A model generated the notes under the pieces. The model had not been told where the DNA came from. It made no database searches and saw only the letters and a program-made list of their open reading frames with translations. 64,000 nt of DNA from Corythucha ciliata (lineage: Eukaryota > Arthropoda > Insecta > Hemiptera > Tingidae). Positions within the stretch are counted from its first letter, which is position 1. Every line of letters begins with the position of its first letter. The stretch lies in the NCBI GenBank assembly GCA_038030265.1, contig CM075942.1:15334029-15398028 (forward strand), given 5' to 3'. The position numbers and the translations under genes were made by a program. Positions 18,541 to 28,909 of this stretch are shown here, piece after piece.

Positions 18541-19057
18541 TTGGTCTCGTCGTGATGGTGGCAAACATGGGTCATGTCATGTTTTTTTCACGTTTCAGAA
18601 CCTCTAGAACACGAATTCAGTGGTCTCCAGGATTCATATATATCTATATATTTCCTTTATATATATATTATGGCTGTTTTCTTGTTAGCACGATAACTCT
18701 CGAAGAAATCAATTTAGTGGAACGCGCTTTGGCACAAAAATCAGTAGTCATAAGACCCCGGTCGGTATTGCATTTGGGCCAAATCCGATCCAATTATCCG
18801 ATTACGGACCAAAAAAAAACTGGGGAGCAGCGTATTCTCTCTATTTTAGCCGCGAAGGCTGCGTTTTCTCTCAATTTGAGCCTTCAGAATAGCGCTTTTG
18901 TGGGCTAAATCGATTGTTCAATACTCTTTGCTGATCACCTGCAAGCACTTTATCCTGGGTCGGATGGATTGAGAATCGTCGAAAGGAGCCAAATATCGCT
19001 GTCCAACTGCATGGCAAAAACTCGTTTTCACGTACCTACAAACATGAACATAGATCC
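18541..19057. other. intergenic, short array remnant only
   Basis: 18640-18670 is TA-rich simple sequence, and 18835-18910 is a short continuation of the 30-nt array. No gene was recognised. Confidence 0.6.
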
Positions 19058-19459
19058 TTAAGGGGGAGTTGCACATGTGTTTCCTCGACCCCCCTCCAAT
19101 CACACCTCGCCTACTCCGCGTTACGGAAATTACCGCCGTATTTCTGCACCAATCCTGGACTTCAAGGGCTCATTTAAATCTTCAGGAAATTCCGCACAAC
19201 CGTACGATGTTCCTTTTTCATACTCCATCTCTAATATAACTGTGAAACGCGTATAAACTTTTACCTTGAAAATTCACACCCTTTCGACGACTTATTCAGG
19301 AAAGCAAGATCGTACGGTTGTGCGGAATTTCCTAAAGATTTAAATGAGCCCTTGAAGTCCACGCTTGGTGCAGAAATACGGCGGTAATTTCCGTAACGCG
19401 CAGTAGGCGAGGTGTGATTGGAGGGGGGTCGAGGAAACACATGTACAACTCCCCCTTAA
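19058..19459. mobile_element. TTAA-bounded palindromic MITE, piggyBac-like
   Basis: TTAA at 19058-19061 and 19456-19459 bound a 394-bp insertion. Its ends are GGGGGAGTTG and the complement CAACTCCCCC, and its arms of about 155 bp match closely as inverted copies (for example GATCGTACGGTTGTGCGGAA on the right against its complement on the left). The spacer is about 90 bp. TTAA targeting is characteristic of piggyBac; no transposase is present. Confidence 0.65.
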
Positions 19460-19650
19460 TATCCACATTTTTAGACCCACATAAGCCTATTATACAGGGT
19501 GGAAGGGGATAAGTGTGACAAAAATTTTTGGGTGATAGTAGACCTCATTTGCGACCGAAATCACCATATACACCATGGTCCGAAAATCAAAACCCTTCGA
19601 GATATGATTTTTCTAACGATTTTTAAGGCTTAAGCCGCGTGTCCACTGAA

Positions 19651-19950
19651 CGCGCATTGTTCGCGAACAGGGTTTGCAAACGTTTGCGAACATGATTCTC
19701 GTGCAGTGGAAACAATTGTTTGCAAACATTTAAATCGTGTGAATTCTTGTTTCCACTGAGCGCGCATTGTTCGCGAACAGGGTTTGCGAACATGATTCTC
19801 GTGCAGTGGAAACAATTGTTTGCAAACATTTAAATCGTGTGAATTCTTGTTTCCACTGAGCGCGCATTGTTCGCGAACAGGATTTGCAAACGTTTGAGAA
19901 CATGATGCGCGTGCAATGGAAACACTCACGCGCGCCGCGCATTGTTCGCA
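19651..19950 (+). repeat. tandem repeat of 100-110 bp near the Harbinger-like left end
   Basis: CGCGCATTGTTCGCGAACAG recurs at 19651, 19761 and 19861 with intervening CGTGCAGTGGAAACAATTG and AATTCTTGTTTCCACTGAG. The second copy lacks a 10-bp CAAACGTTTG segment. A partial fourth copy follows near 19936. The unit repeats the element's own terminus. Confidence 0.8.
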
Positions 19951-20464
19951 AACAGTGTTTGTTTGTGCGCGGGGCTGATCCACTTGTGACGGTTTTTCTA
20001 CAAATCATCGAATTTGTGTTCGTTGTGAGCCCACAGGAAACACGTTTCTTGAGCGCAAAACTCTTTTCCCATCAGGCGCAGTGCTAAAGAACACCCCTGC
20101 TCATGCTTTTCGGCTGCATTGGACCTGAGGTAAAAGCGGCGGTCATTTTTTCCTTGACAAGGCGGATAGTTTCAGGCACTGATGTCTGTGAATAGGCCTT
20201 TATGCTCGGCATCTATTAGTGGGCACATTATATGCGTTACCCACCGAACTCCGAGTGGTGAGTGTGGGTACTCGCTACTTATTTCCGTACTCAGGGATGC
20301 ACCGCATCTTGTCGATGTTACGCAACTACAACTATACCGAGCCAAGTGCGATGCGCCACAGTGCGGCCTGAGTGCCGAGGTGCGATGAATGCGTTGGTTT
20401 TAGCTCACCCCTTCTTCACATCTTCCCCGCTTCCTAATCTGCTGACCAAAAAAATGTACCTCCG

Positions 20465-20755
20465 CCCCCACATGTCATCAGATCTCGACCAAATTTGGCA
20501 TGGTGGCACTCCTACACAAGCCCTAGGTGCCACCGAGGTCAAAACCTCAAATTTGTTTTAACTACTGGTACTTCCCCCCCGCACCAAGGGTTTGTGTAGG
20601 AGTGTCACCATGCGAAATTTGGTCGAGATCTGATGACATGTGGGGGCGGTGGCACTTTATCCGTACATAGCTTTACCCGTGCTGGGGAAGTACCAGTGTA
20701 GTTGAAATAAATTTGAGGTTTTGACCTCAGTGGCACCTAGGGTTTGTGTATGTCA
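20465..20755. repeat. interleaved inverted repeats inside the Harbinger-like element
   Basis: CACATGTCATCAGATCTCGA at about 20470 onward is mirrored near 20590-20645, and CCTAGGTGCCACCGAGGTC near 20521 onward is mirrored near 20680-20745. The two pairs interleave. There is no coding capacity. Confidence 0.7.
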
Positions 20756-22578
20756 AGACCAAAACTCAGCCGGTCAATATATGGACAAGACACGTGGATT
20801 GAAGACTTTCAGTAAGACGAAAAGCTGCGGGAGTCGCTTGCTACGTCATGAAAAGACACCCAACAGAAGCTCTCTCATACGGGGAAACTCCTTTTCATAC
20901 CATGGTAAGAAAAGAAGCCATCAGAGGTGGCCATTTCGGAAGCCCATCGTCTTCGCCAAAGAACAGAAGCTGCAAAGTTTTACCCAAAAATACCTTCGTA
21001 TAGATTGAAACTCATTAACTGACTCGTATTGGATCTCATTAACCGATAGTAAAAGAGCCGGCGACAGTCCCATTCAACCGGAAAGAACATAGTCATGAAA
21101 CTTGTCACATTTTGATAGATGTTGTGAATCTGTATACGAATATGAGCGTCGGCCTGGGGCATTTACCCTCGGTGGCCAGTAAATTTCCCTAAATTTGGTG
21201 CGAGATTAAGCCGAAATATGTTGTAACTTGTCTCATTCGCTAGGGATTTTTTTTAGCTGAATACGCATAAGACCGTCTGCCTGGAGTTATTTTTTAGCGT
21301 GGTTAAATGGTCGTTAGTTATTTTATCGTTAACAGTTAATCCATAACAGTGTACTGTTATTTAACCCATCTCTAACTATTGAAACTGAATCTGAAATTTG
21401 AGTAAGTAATTCAGTGCTTGGATAATTGATCCTAAACTGAACATAACCTCCAACTCCGGCATTGAGCCTCAGCAGCTGCAGTGAGAACGGCGGCTTGTCA
21501 TCCATTTCAACGAGTGCTAGCACTGGAAGATTTCTGGAAAGTTGGTGTCTTTTTTCGAAACATCGTGTATTTTGTCCTATAAAATATCGAAGTCCAACTG
21601 CGACATCCGATTTAAATTATCGAAGAGCCGGGTTTCATCCGTTCTTAAATCTGCTATAAGCTGACTGGAGTTTCATGCTCTTATAGGACTGATGACCCCC
21701 ACATCCGTTTCTTCTCAAGTTCCGTAAAAATTAATGCCGAGGCAGCACAATTAGCAACCTTCGATAAAGGTGCCATGTTCGAATTAAGTAAAGTCACCAA
21801 AAATCAAAACCGATAAATTCAATACGAGTTCGTGCGAACTTGAAGTTATTTGTTGCCATGCATGGAATGTGAAACAGATGCCATTCGCCAACATTTTGAT
21901 AAAACTGTTTACTAACATTTGTAAACGTTTGCAAACCCTGTTCGCGAACATAGTTTCCGAACGTTTGCAAACAATGCGCGTTCAGTGGACACGAAGCTTT
22001 TACATAATTTTTTTTTTTTAACTAACGGCGAGAAACTCGCATTGAATATGAATTTTTGCACTTTTGGTGATAGATTTGGAAAGAGCAAACTATTTTCTGT
22101 CAGGATTAGCCATTTTCGATAGACGTTAACTATTTTATGTGCCCTTTAGCGGCTCAAACTCGTGTAAATCGGGGATTTTATTTTTTTTCAAAAAAAGTCA
22201 GTCCCCGTTTGTCCACACTAAATCCGAGTGTCGGACTACCCGTGATTCAGAAAAACTTCTTCAAAGTGTCTTTTACAAAAATAGTCATAAGCGTTTTCTT
22301 AGTTGCTTGGTGATTTTTCGTCAGAAATGACGATTTCTTAGATAAAATAATTATTTTTCTCTTCAAAATCGCTTGTTTTGACCTGAACAATTTGAACAAG
22401 TTTTGTGATTGTTGGCACCGATTTTCGTTTTTTATTTTTAGTTTTTTAGTGAACAGTGATTTCAAAAATCTGGAAAGAGGGTTGGCTTCCTTCACATCTT
22501 GGCTATAAAACCCCGTTGGTTCCGATTTTTTTATTAATTTCCAACTTGGGTATAAATTTTTTTTTCCCATAGATCACC

Positions 22579-23280
22579 GGTGCCATCTTACCCCTTCAGT
22601 GGGGTAAGTTGGCACCGGCGAAGTTGGCTTTAGTGTCAACTTTCCCGTACCACCACCCATTAGGTGCAATTAGGTAGGGTTTATTTTACAATTTTATTAA
22701 AATAATGGCATCAAGAGTAAAACCTGTGGAAAAAAAATGACAATGCCTCATAATAGTTGTAGACCAGCACACCCGGTAACCAAATTTCGAAGAATTCTGC
22801 TTTCAAATTGTCATTAATAAACTGTTGCCACAAAATTTTGGCCAAAATATGGACACTGTAGATCCAAATATTGGAATGGCCTTAACGTTGGACAGGGAAG
22901 TTGCATAGACACCTACACGTCTACCAACAGAGCTGTAGCCTCTAACATTAGGCACTTCTTCGGTCTTCTCTTCCTGCCTGCCTGCCTGATTCGGCCAGTA
23001 GCGTGCCAAGGTTCTCCATGGAATGCTGAACTGATGGGGCGCATTAGTCAAACTGATTTTATGGATGAGATGAACTTCCACAGCACGCTTCCTTATAATA
23101 TTATCACCGGGCATGTTTCCCTTATATCAATTTTTTGTCCATTTTGAGTCCGAAAAGTAATGTAATGCAATTATTAAAAAGCGCAATAACGAAAACAGAG
23201 AAGACATGACTTGTCGGAGGGTAAGTTGGCACTAGTGCCAACGTGCCCCGTTTTGATAGAGCCAACTTACCCCACTACAC
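22579..23280 (-). pseudogene. pogo/Tigger-like transposase remnant with GGGGTAAGTTGGC ends
   Basis: An open frame on the minus strand (23114 to 22803) reads KRAVEVHLIHKISLTNAPHQ then FSIPWRTLARYW, resembling the psq-type helix-turn-helix at the N-terminus of pogo/Tigger transposases. It is bracketed by GTGGGGTAAGTTGGCACC at about 22599 and its complement ending near 23278. No catalytic DDE core is visible, so it is non-functional. It may be a further nested element or the relic core of the 4.9-kb transposon. Confidence 0.45.
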
Positions 23281-23914
23281 CATTTTGAAAAAATGAGTCG
23301 ACTAAAACTTATGCAAACAGGGAAACGAAAAAACGGCTCGTGGGCTACATACGTTAAGTCCTACTCATTCAAATGGGCAACTGAACTTGGCTCCATCACA
23401 TTACTCAGGATAACTAGAAATAAAAAACAAGGATGAACAATTTTTACCCTCTTGGACAAAAAACAGTTTTTCAAGCCTCTTGTCACCACCAGTACCCCAA
23501 ACCAACTGAATTTCTTGTCGCAGGTAGAGGATCCTCTGAAGGTTAAGAACCTGCTCCTGCTATGACACCACAAGAGGAAGTTCTAGAACAGTGGTGCCTA
23601 CTTATTACCCCTAGTGACAACATGCCCCGCGCTCCCATACATTTCATGAAATACGAATTTCGTTACTTTCACTTAATTAGCGATTATTCAGCAAGAATGG
23701 CTATAAAAATGTAGGGTAACAAAGTGAAATGTTAATTAATGCGAATAATAGCTAAATAACTAAAAACCTAGAAACATGTAGTAGTGTACTGCACTTAACC
23801 CGGCAGCCAGCTACTTTGGTAACCGCACACATTGAATTCCACTCCAAAGTTAGCTTTGGATGTAGTTTTATGCCTTTTTAGCATGTTAAAATCACAAGGA
23901 TTGATCGAATTTTG
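23281..23914. other. core of the 4.9-kb transposon, unassigned
   Basis: No recognisable protein; the minus-strand frame at 23361-23573 has no motif I can identify. Confidence 0.5.
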
Positions 23915-24519
23915 CAGGTCAAAACAAGCGATTTTGAAGAGAAAAAACATTATTTTTTCTTAAAAAAAAAATTGTCATATCTGATGAAAACTCACCAATC
24001 AACTAAGAAAACGCTTATGACTATTTTTGTAAAGGGCACTATGAAGATGTTTTTCTGAATCACGGGTTGTCCGTACACTCAGATTTAGTGTGGACGAACG
24101 GGGACTGACTTTTTTGGAAAAAGTAAAATCCCCGAATTGCACGACTTTGAGCCGCATTTAAGGGCACATAAAATAGTTAACGTCAATCGAAAATGGCTAA
24201 TCCTGACAGAAAATAGTTTGCTCTTTCCCAATCCATCACCAAAAGTTGCAAAAATTAAAATTGAATGCCAGTTTCTCGCAGTTAGTTTAAAAAAATTATG
24301 TAAGCCTTAAAAATCGTTAGAAAAATCATATCTCGAAGAGTTTTGATTTTCTTACCATGGTACATTATGGTGATTTCGGTCGCAAATGAGGTCTACTTTC
24401 ACCCACATTTTTTTGTCACACTTATCCCCCTCCAGCCTGAATATTTTTAGGGCCCCATCAGCCCGGGGCGATCCGGCCCCCTCACCCAGCTATCTCTCGG
24501 TACGCTACTAATTCACGGA

Positions 24520-25110
24520 CAGAAGTGAGAAAAAGCGCTAGTTCGCAGCTCAAGTTTCTTAAAGCTTTCGCGCATAAAGTACAGAAAAAGCGCTAATTCA
24601 TTAATGAAATTGAGAAAAATGGCTCATTAGCGGTTAAAATCAAGAAAAATATGAAATCCGAAATGGCAAAAAATCGTTAATCCGTGGCTAATTCACCGAT
24701 AAAATTGAAAAGAGCTGAAGTGAAGAAAAACGCTAATTTGCGATTTGAATGGACCAAACGTCAATTCGCGGCTTCTAAAGGTAGCTTGGTGCCAGAAAGT
24801 GAAAAAATCGCTTAATCCACAGCCAAAAGCTTTACGTAATTCGCGACGAAAATTGGGGGAAAACTCTAATTCGTGGGTGAAATGTACAAAAATGAGGAAA
24901 AACGCTAATGAGTGGATATAATCATGATAAATTGCTAATTGGGGGTTAAATTGAGAAAATTTGCTAATTCACAAAAAATTGAGAAAATGGCAAGCCGAGG
25001 CTTCCTGAGGCAACTTGGCAGCCAATTATCAAAAAGCGCTGACTTATGCTAAAAATTGAGAAAAATCGCTAACTCACGGCAAAAATTGAGAAAAATCGCA
25101 AATTTGCGGC
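24520..25110 (-). repeat. degenerate array, 30-nt unit in inverted orientation
   Basis: About 18 diverged copies of AAATTGAGAAAAATCGCTAA plus TTCGCGGCT, the complement of the unit at 18005-18510 and 9890-10567. Together with the 18-kb array it forms a very long, imperfect inverted pair around the transposon cluster. Confidence 0.75.
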
Positions 25111-25199
25111 TTAAAAGGAGACGTATCGCTTATTCGCCTATCACCTGGCACCACTATCACCAGTGCAAGTTTGTCACTTTTCTCCTAAATCACTCTGTA

Positions 25200-25690
25200 T
25201 TCAGGATGTCCGAAAAGCGACTGGACAGAGAAAAACCAGTGAAAACCATTTGCACATTTCCGAAATTCCGCTTTGTTTCCGAGGTATATCCGCCGTTTTT
25301 TTTTTTTTCCAGAAATAGCTTGTTGCACACGCAGTAATTGTTGTAATAGTAAAAATGATGAGCCCATTGGAAAGAGCACACAATTTTCTATTTAACGAGC
25401 CTGTTTTTACACAGATCAGACGACATCTACTACGTTTTTGAATCAACTTATTAGGAAGGAAACTTCCGGAAGTATTGGTGATATATTCAGAAAATCAAAC
25501 GTCCATGGGCTCATCATTTTTGCTATTGCAACAATTATTGCGTGCGCAACAAGCTGTTTCCGAAAAAAAAGAAAATGGCGGATATTTCGGAAACAAAGCG
25601 GAATTTCGGAAAAGCGCAAATGGTCATTTTGATCAGTAGATGCCCCTTCACTGGTTTTTCTCTGTCCAGTCGCTTTTTTTGCACACTGTA
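25200..25690. mobile_element. mariner-like MITE with inverted repeats over about 170 bp
   Basis: The left arm AAGCGACTGGACAGAGAAAA (25216 onward) and the complemented right arm agree over most of 170 bp, including AAATTCCGCTTTGTTTCCGA. The outer ends read TATTCAGGATGTCCG and, complemented, TATACAGTGTGC, consistent with a TA-flanked mariner/Tc1-type element. No transposase. Confidence 0.6.
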
Positions 25691-26486
25691 TATGTCAATT
25701 GGGCCGATATTTTTCCAGTACCCCGGGCCGGTTTCTGCTGAATTCTGAGGGGACCACACACTAGCAGGCGATCAGTCGCGCGACAACCGCTGGATTCAGC
25801 GACTCTCCTGACAATCGCGGGAAAGAGAGGGCGTTTGGGAGTACGAGTTGAGTGAAAAAATAGTCGCGGGGCAAGTCGCCAGAATGCGCTCACCAAAAAA
25901 ACTTGGATCTCGAAAAGCTCTAACCACGAAAAGCGCTGACCACAAAAAGTCTAACCACAGAAAAAGTGAACCACAAAAACCGACAACATGAACAGTTTAA
26001 AACAGTATCTGAAAGGTGAAAAAGAAGAAAATCGGCGGATTGAACGAACATGACGATTTTCATTAATTACTCTTAATTGATTTACCAGGCCAGGTTCACG
26101 TGCGTGTTCATTCCAAGAATAAAATTACTATAGTATATGCCCAATGTCATTTTTTTTTAGAAATGTAGAGCAGATTCCGGGACAAATTGCGCTCCGGGAT
26201 AACCTTGCCCGGGACGTGGGACAAAATTAACCAAACCGGGACGGGGACCTACTTCCGGAGGGTCCCCCCCCCCACGACGATACTCGTAAAAAGCAGACTG
26301 AGTGTGATCACATACCGGCTGTACTTAGCTTCAAAAAATATGTGGCCTGATGGGCGTTTCAATGTTTCAACTCCCCCCCTCCGCCTCCTCATCACTGATG
26401 AAGGTCACAGACTCACCCTTTATTGGTCCAAACTTACAGCCAAGTCAGGAAAAAGCGCAGAATAGAGGAAAATTGACAGCTAGTTG
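25690..26486. other. intergenic, no gene
   Basis: Holds a short GTGGTT-type array remnant (25915-25982, the same family as 5700-6262) and a C-run near 26264-26273. No gene was recognised. Confidence 0.6.
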
Positions 26487-27153
26487 TAGGGTTGCCAGAT
26501 GACCGGTTTTCGACCGGCCTGGCCGGTTTTGGAAGTCCGAGGCCGGATGCCGGCCGGACCCTCGACCGGCTAAGTAAAGCCGGTTTTCGGATTTGCTCAT
26601 TTTGTAATAATTTTTTCTTAATGTTCCCTCATTAAACTATTCGTAAGGGAACATAGCGACAAGATTTTATTTCTTTAAAACGTCGGGGATGATTTCGTGA
26701 CTTTCGTGTGACTTGTGCAGGCCGGCACCGCGCTAACTTTCAGCCTAGGTAGGGCCTATTGTATTATCAGTTCCAGCGGTTCAGTCACTGTATTGTTGGT
26801 TGACAGCGTGCGGCGACCTTTAATCGGAGTAGTCCATTTGCGTAAAATTCTGCTCTGGGCAGTTCATTTCCAACCTTCTTCTACATTAACATATTTAATT
26901 AAGAGAAAACGTATGGAAATTTACTGTCGCGAGGCAGATTTTTTGGGGAATCGAAATCGCTATTAGGCCCTCCTCAAATTGAACCTGTGAACATACACAT
27001 ACTGGTTCACACATTCACAGTCAACTATTTTTTGTCCGCGCGTGGGAGTGGCCTGGGTTCAATTTACAGTGGGTCACCCGGTATATATTTATGTAATACA
27101 CGACTTGTATATGTATATGCCGGTTTTCGAGCTTTTCAAATCTGGCAACCCTA
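26487..27153. mobile_element. hAT-like non-autonomous element with 8-bp target duplication
   Basis: The ends are TAGGGTTGCCAGAT and ATCTGGCAACCCTA, perfect 14-bp inverted repeats. They are flanked by identical GCTAGTTG at 26479-26486 and 27154-27161. An 8-bp duplication and TAGGGTTGCCA ends point to hAT. The 667-bp body has no transposase and includes CCGGCC-rich sequence near the left end. Confidence 0.85.
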
Positions 27154-27161
27154 GCTAGTTG

Positions 27162-27560
27162 TCTGTTTAATTCATGCCGCTCACAACAAATAAAGCGCCG
27201 CGTCACGTTCGTAGCGGCGTTATTTGAATGCGCTCCGCGATTGACGAAATTAGCGGAAAAAATCCGTGCAGTAACGTTGAAAATGAAAATGTTCAAGTTT
27301 TGTCACACTGAAGGCGAAGGACTGTCCACCAGACCAACGCGAGGTGTGCCTCTAGCCCACACTGCCACCTCCAAAACCTCTTATTCAGATGGTGAGATTT
27401 TCAACATTTTATACTAAAATACGCTTGCAGAATACAAAGTTTGCCTAATTGCCCACTACGGACACAGACACAGAGCTCTCTACCCCAACCCACCCCGCTT
27501 CCAGAAGCTTCCGCTCAATGGGTCCACAGAGTTTTCCAGTTGTTTATGTATTTCTATAAT
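27162..27560. other. intergenic, no gene
   Basis: Nothing was recognised between the hAT-like element and the following array. Confidence 0.6.
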
Positions 27561-28140
27561 TTTTCATGTTCTTTTCGTTTCCAAAGTGTGTGTTGTTTTT
27601 TTTCAGTTTTGGGCGTATTCTCACAGTTTTAACATACTTTCACAGTTTCAACTGTTTAGAGGCTTTTTGAGTTCCCACCACTTCACTTTTTATTTTTCCA
27701 CTTCTCACTACTTTTTTTTTTAGTTTGTGTTATTTTCTCTGTTTTTGAGCCTTCCCCCCCCCGCCCAAATTTCGAGTTTTTGCTTATTTTCACAGTTTTC
27801 ACATTTTTTTTTCAAGGTTTTTGGCGTTCCCCCACAGTTTTTGGCACTTTTTCACAGTTTTTCAAGACTTCTGTGGCGTTTTCCTTTTTCCAGTTTTTGG
27901 GGATTTTTCACAGTTTTCAACGTATTTTCTCAGTGTCCACCGGTTCTTACTGTTTTTCTCAGTTCTTAAGCGTTTCGACGATTTTTCACAGTTTTTTGGA
28001 GTTCTTTAATTTTTTTTTTCGCAGTATTTGGCGTTTTTCGTGATTTTTAGCTTCCGACGCCTCTTAATATTTTTTGGTCTTTTCACAGTGTTTTTCGCAA
28101 TTTTAACAGTATTTTCATAGTTTCCACCAACAAATCTTGA
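27560..28140 (+). repeat. degenerate array, unit about 30 nt (CACAGTTTTTGGCGTTTTC)
   Basis: About 18 copies of a unit near TTTTTCACAGTTTTTGGCG with drifting joins, just downstream of the ELOVL 3' end. It has its own consensus but the same period and the same style of decay as the arrays at 12-14 kb and 18 kb. Open frames reading through it (Phe/Ser/Val-rich) are artefacts of the repeat. Confidence 0.75.
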
Positions 28141-28152
28141 CATTTTTAAATA

Positions 28153-28852
28153 TTTATTTATAATAATAACGGTTCTTTCATTTTTCCACACGATCTGTAC
28201 ACTATGTATAATTTATGTACTTTTTAACAAAAAACTTAAATAAAAAACAATATATTATTTATTCAAATAACAATTGCATATTTTTTAAATATTTTAAACT
28301 CTTCGACAAGAGTTCAGCCCCTACGCTATATCAATACAAAAAAAATATATATAACTGAAATAAAACCGCTATCTACGTTTCGAACTAGTATTTCAGAAAA
28401 AAATTAGCAACATTTCTCTTAAATGTAAGTGACTACAATTTATTAAAAAATTGTTCGTGTCTTTTTTAAAAAATCGATACAAATGGTAAATTGTATTCCA
28501 TAAATTACTAGCATTTGTTTTTTAATAATATTTATGTTCTTTTTAAAATTTAAATAAAAACTCGTAAGTACTTATTTTGTTCATATTACAACTAGTATTT
28601 ACAATAAAAATGGTCCCCTGCACGATTTTAAATAATTTTTAAGGCACTCATGGAGTTCATTTTCTTGTCACCTTTTTTTTCTCGTATTATTTTTTTTAGA
28701 GGAATGTTTTTCGCTTCTATTGCACCCAATTTCATTTCTTAATGCCAATGGTAACAACGATTTACTTACTTCTTTTTTATATTTTAGACGATTCTTTTCC
28801 TTTTCTTCGATTTTTTATTCCTCCTCGAATTGGCTAAGACCGAAGACGAAGG
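28153..28852 (-). other. ELOVL: ELOVL 3' UTR region with poly(A) signals
   Basis: Strongly AT-rich DNA downstream of the ELOVL stop on the minus strand. AATAAA (TTTATT on the plus strand) occurs at 28153-28158, 28258-28263 and 28814-28819. The true end cannot be chosen from sequence. Confidence 0.5.
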
Positions 28853-28909
28853 CTAGGCGACTGTCGAGCCATTCTGTTGACCAGTCCGCCTTTGGACGAC
28901 TCCGTTCAA
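28853..28909 (-). CDS. ELOVL: ELOVL terminal exon 9
   Basis: Encodes [18 protein letters not shown] and a TAG stop (28855-28853) after a strong TTTTCCAG acceptor. If the preceding intron were retained, exon 8 would instead run to a nearby TGA, giving a different hydrophobic tail; splicing is favoured. Confidence 0.75.
   Translation of the reverse strand: MNGVVQRRTGQQNGSTVA

Larger units (their letters stand above)
19633..21999. mobile_element. Harbinger-like element nested in the 4.9-kb transposon
   Basis: Flanked by TTA at 19630-19632 and 22000-22002. Ends are AGCCGCGTGTCCACTGAACG and, complemented, AAGCTTCGTGTCCACTGAAC. The opposite terminal repeat of the host element (near 24290-24312) shows the uninterrupted AAGGCTTACATAA with a single TTA, so both the insertion and its 3-bp duplication are directly visible. 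TWA duplications are typical of PIF/Harbinger. The interior has tandem and inverted repeats but no recognisable transposase. Confidence 0.8.
19495..24439. mobile_element. 4.9-kb DNA transposon with about 525-bp terminal inverted repeats
   Basis: The left end (CAGGGTGGAAGGGGATAAG at 19495) and right end (complement ending 24439) match as inverted repeats over about 525 bp. The left arm is interrupted by a separate 2.37-kb insertion (19633-21999); once that is excluded it runs 19495-19632 plus 22003-22385, against 23915-24439 on the right. The core (22386-23914) holds a minus-strand transposase-like remnant and GGGGTAAGTTGGC hairpins. No clear target-site duplication is seen, so the superfamily is open. 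Confidence 0.75.

Noticed and set aside
19623..20008. Minus-strand Cys/Arg-rich frames with repeated peptides
   Set aside because: Translations of the 100-110 bp tandem repeat at the Harbinger-like end, not a protein repeat domain.
27727..28043. Phe/Ser/Val-rich open frames at 27.7-28.0 kb
   Set aside because: They read through the degenerate CACAGTTTTTGGCG array and reflect its composition.
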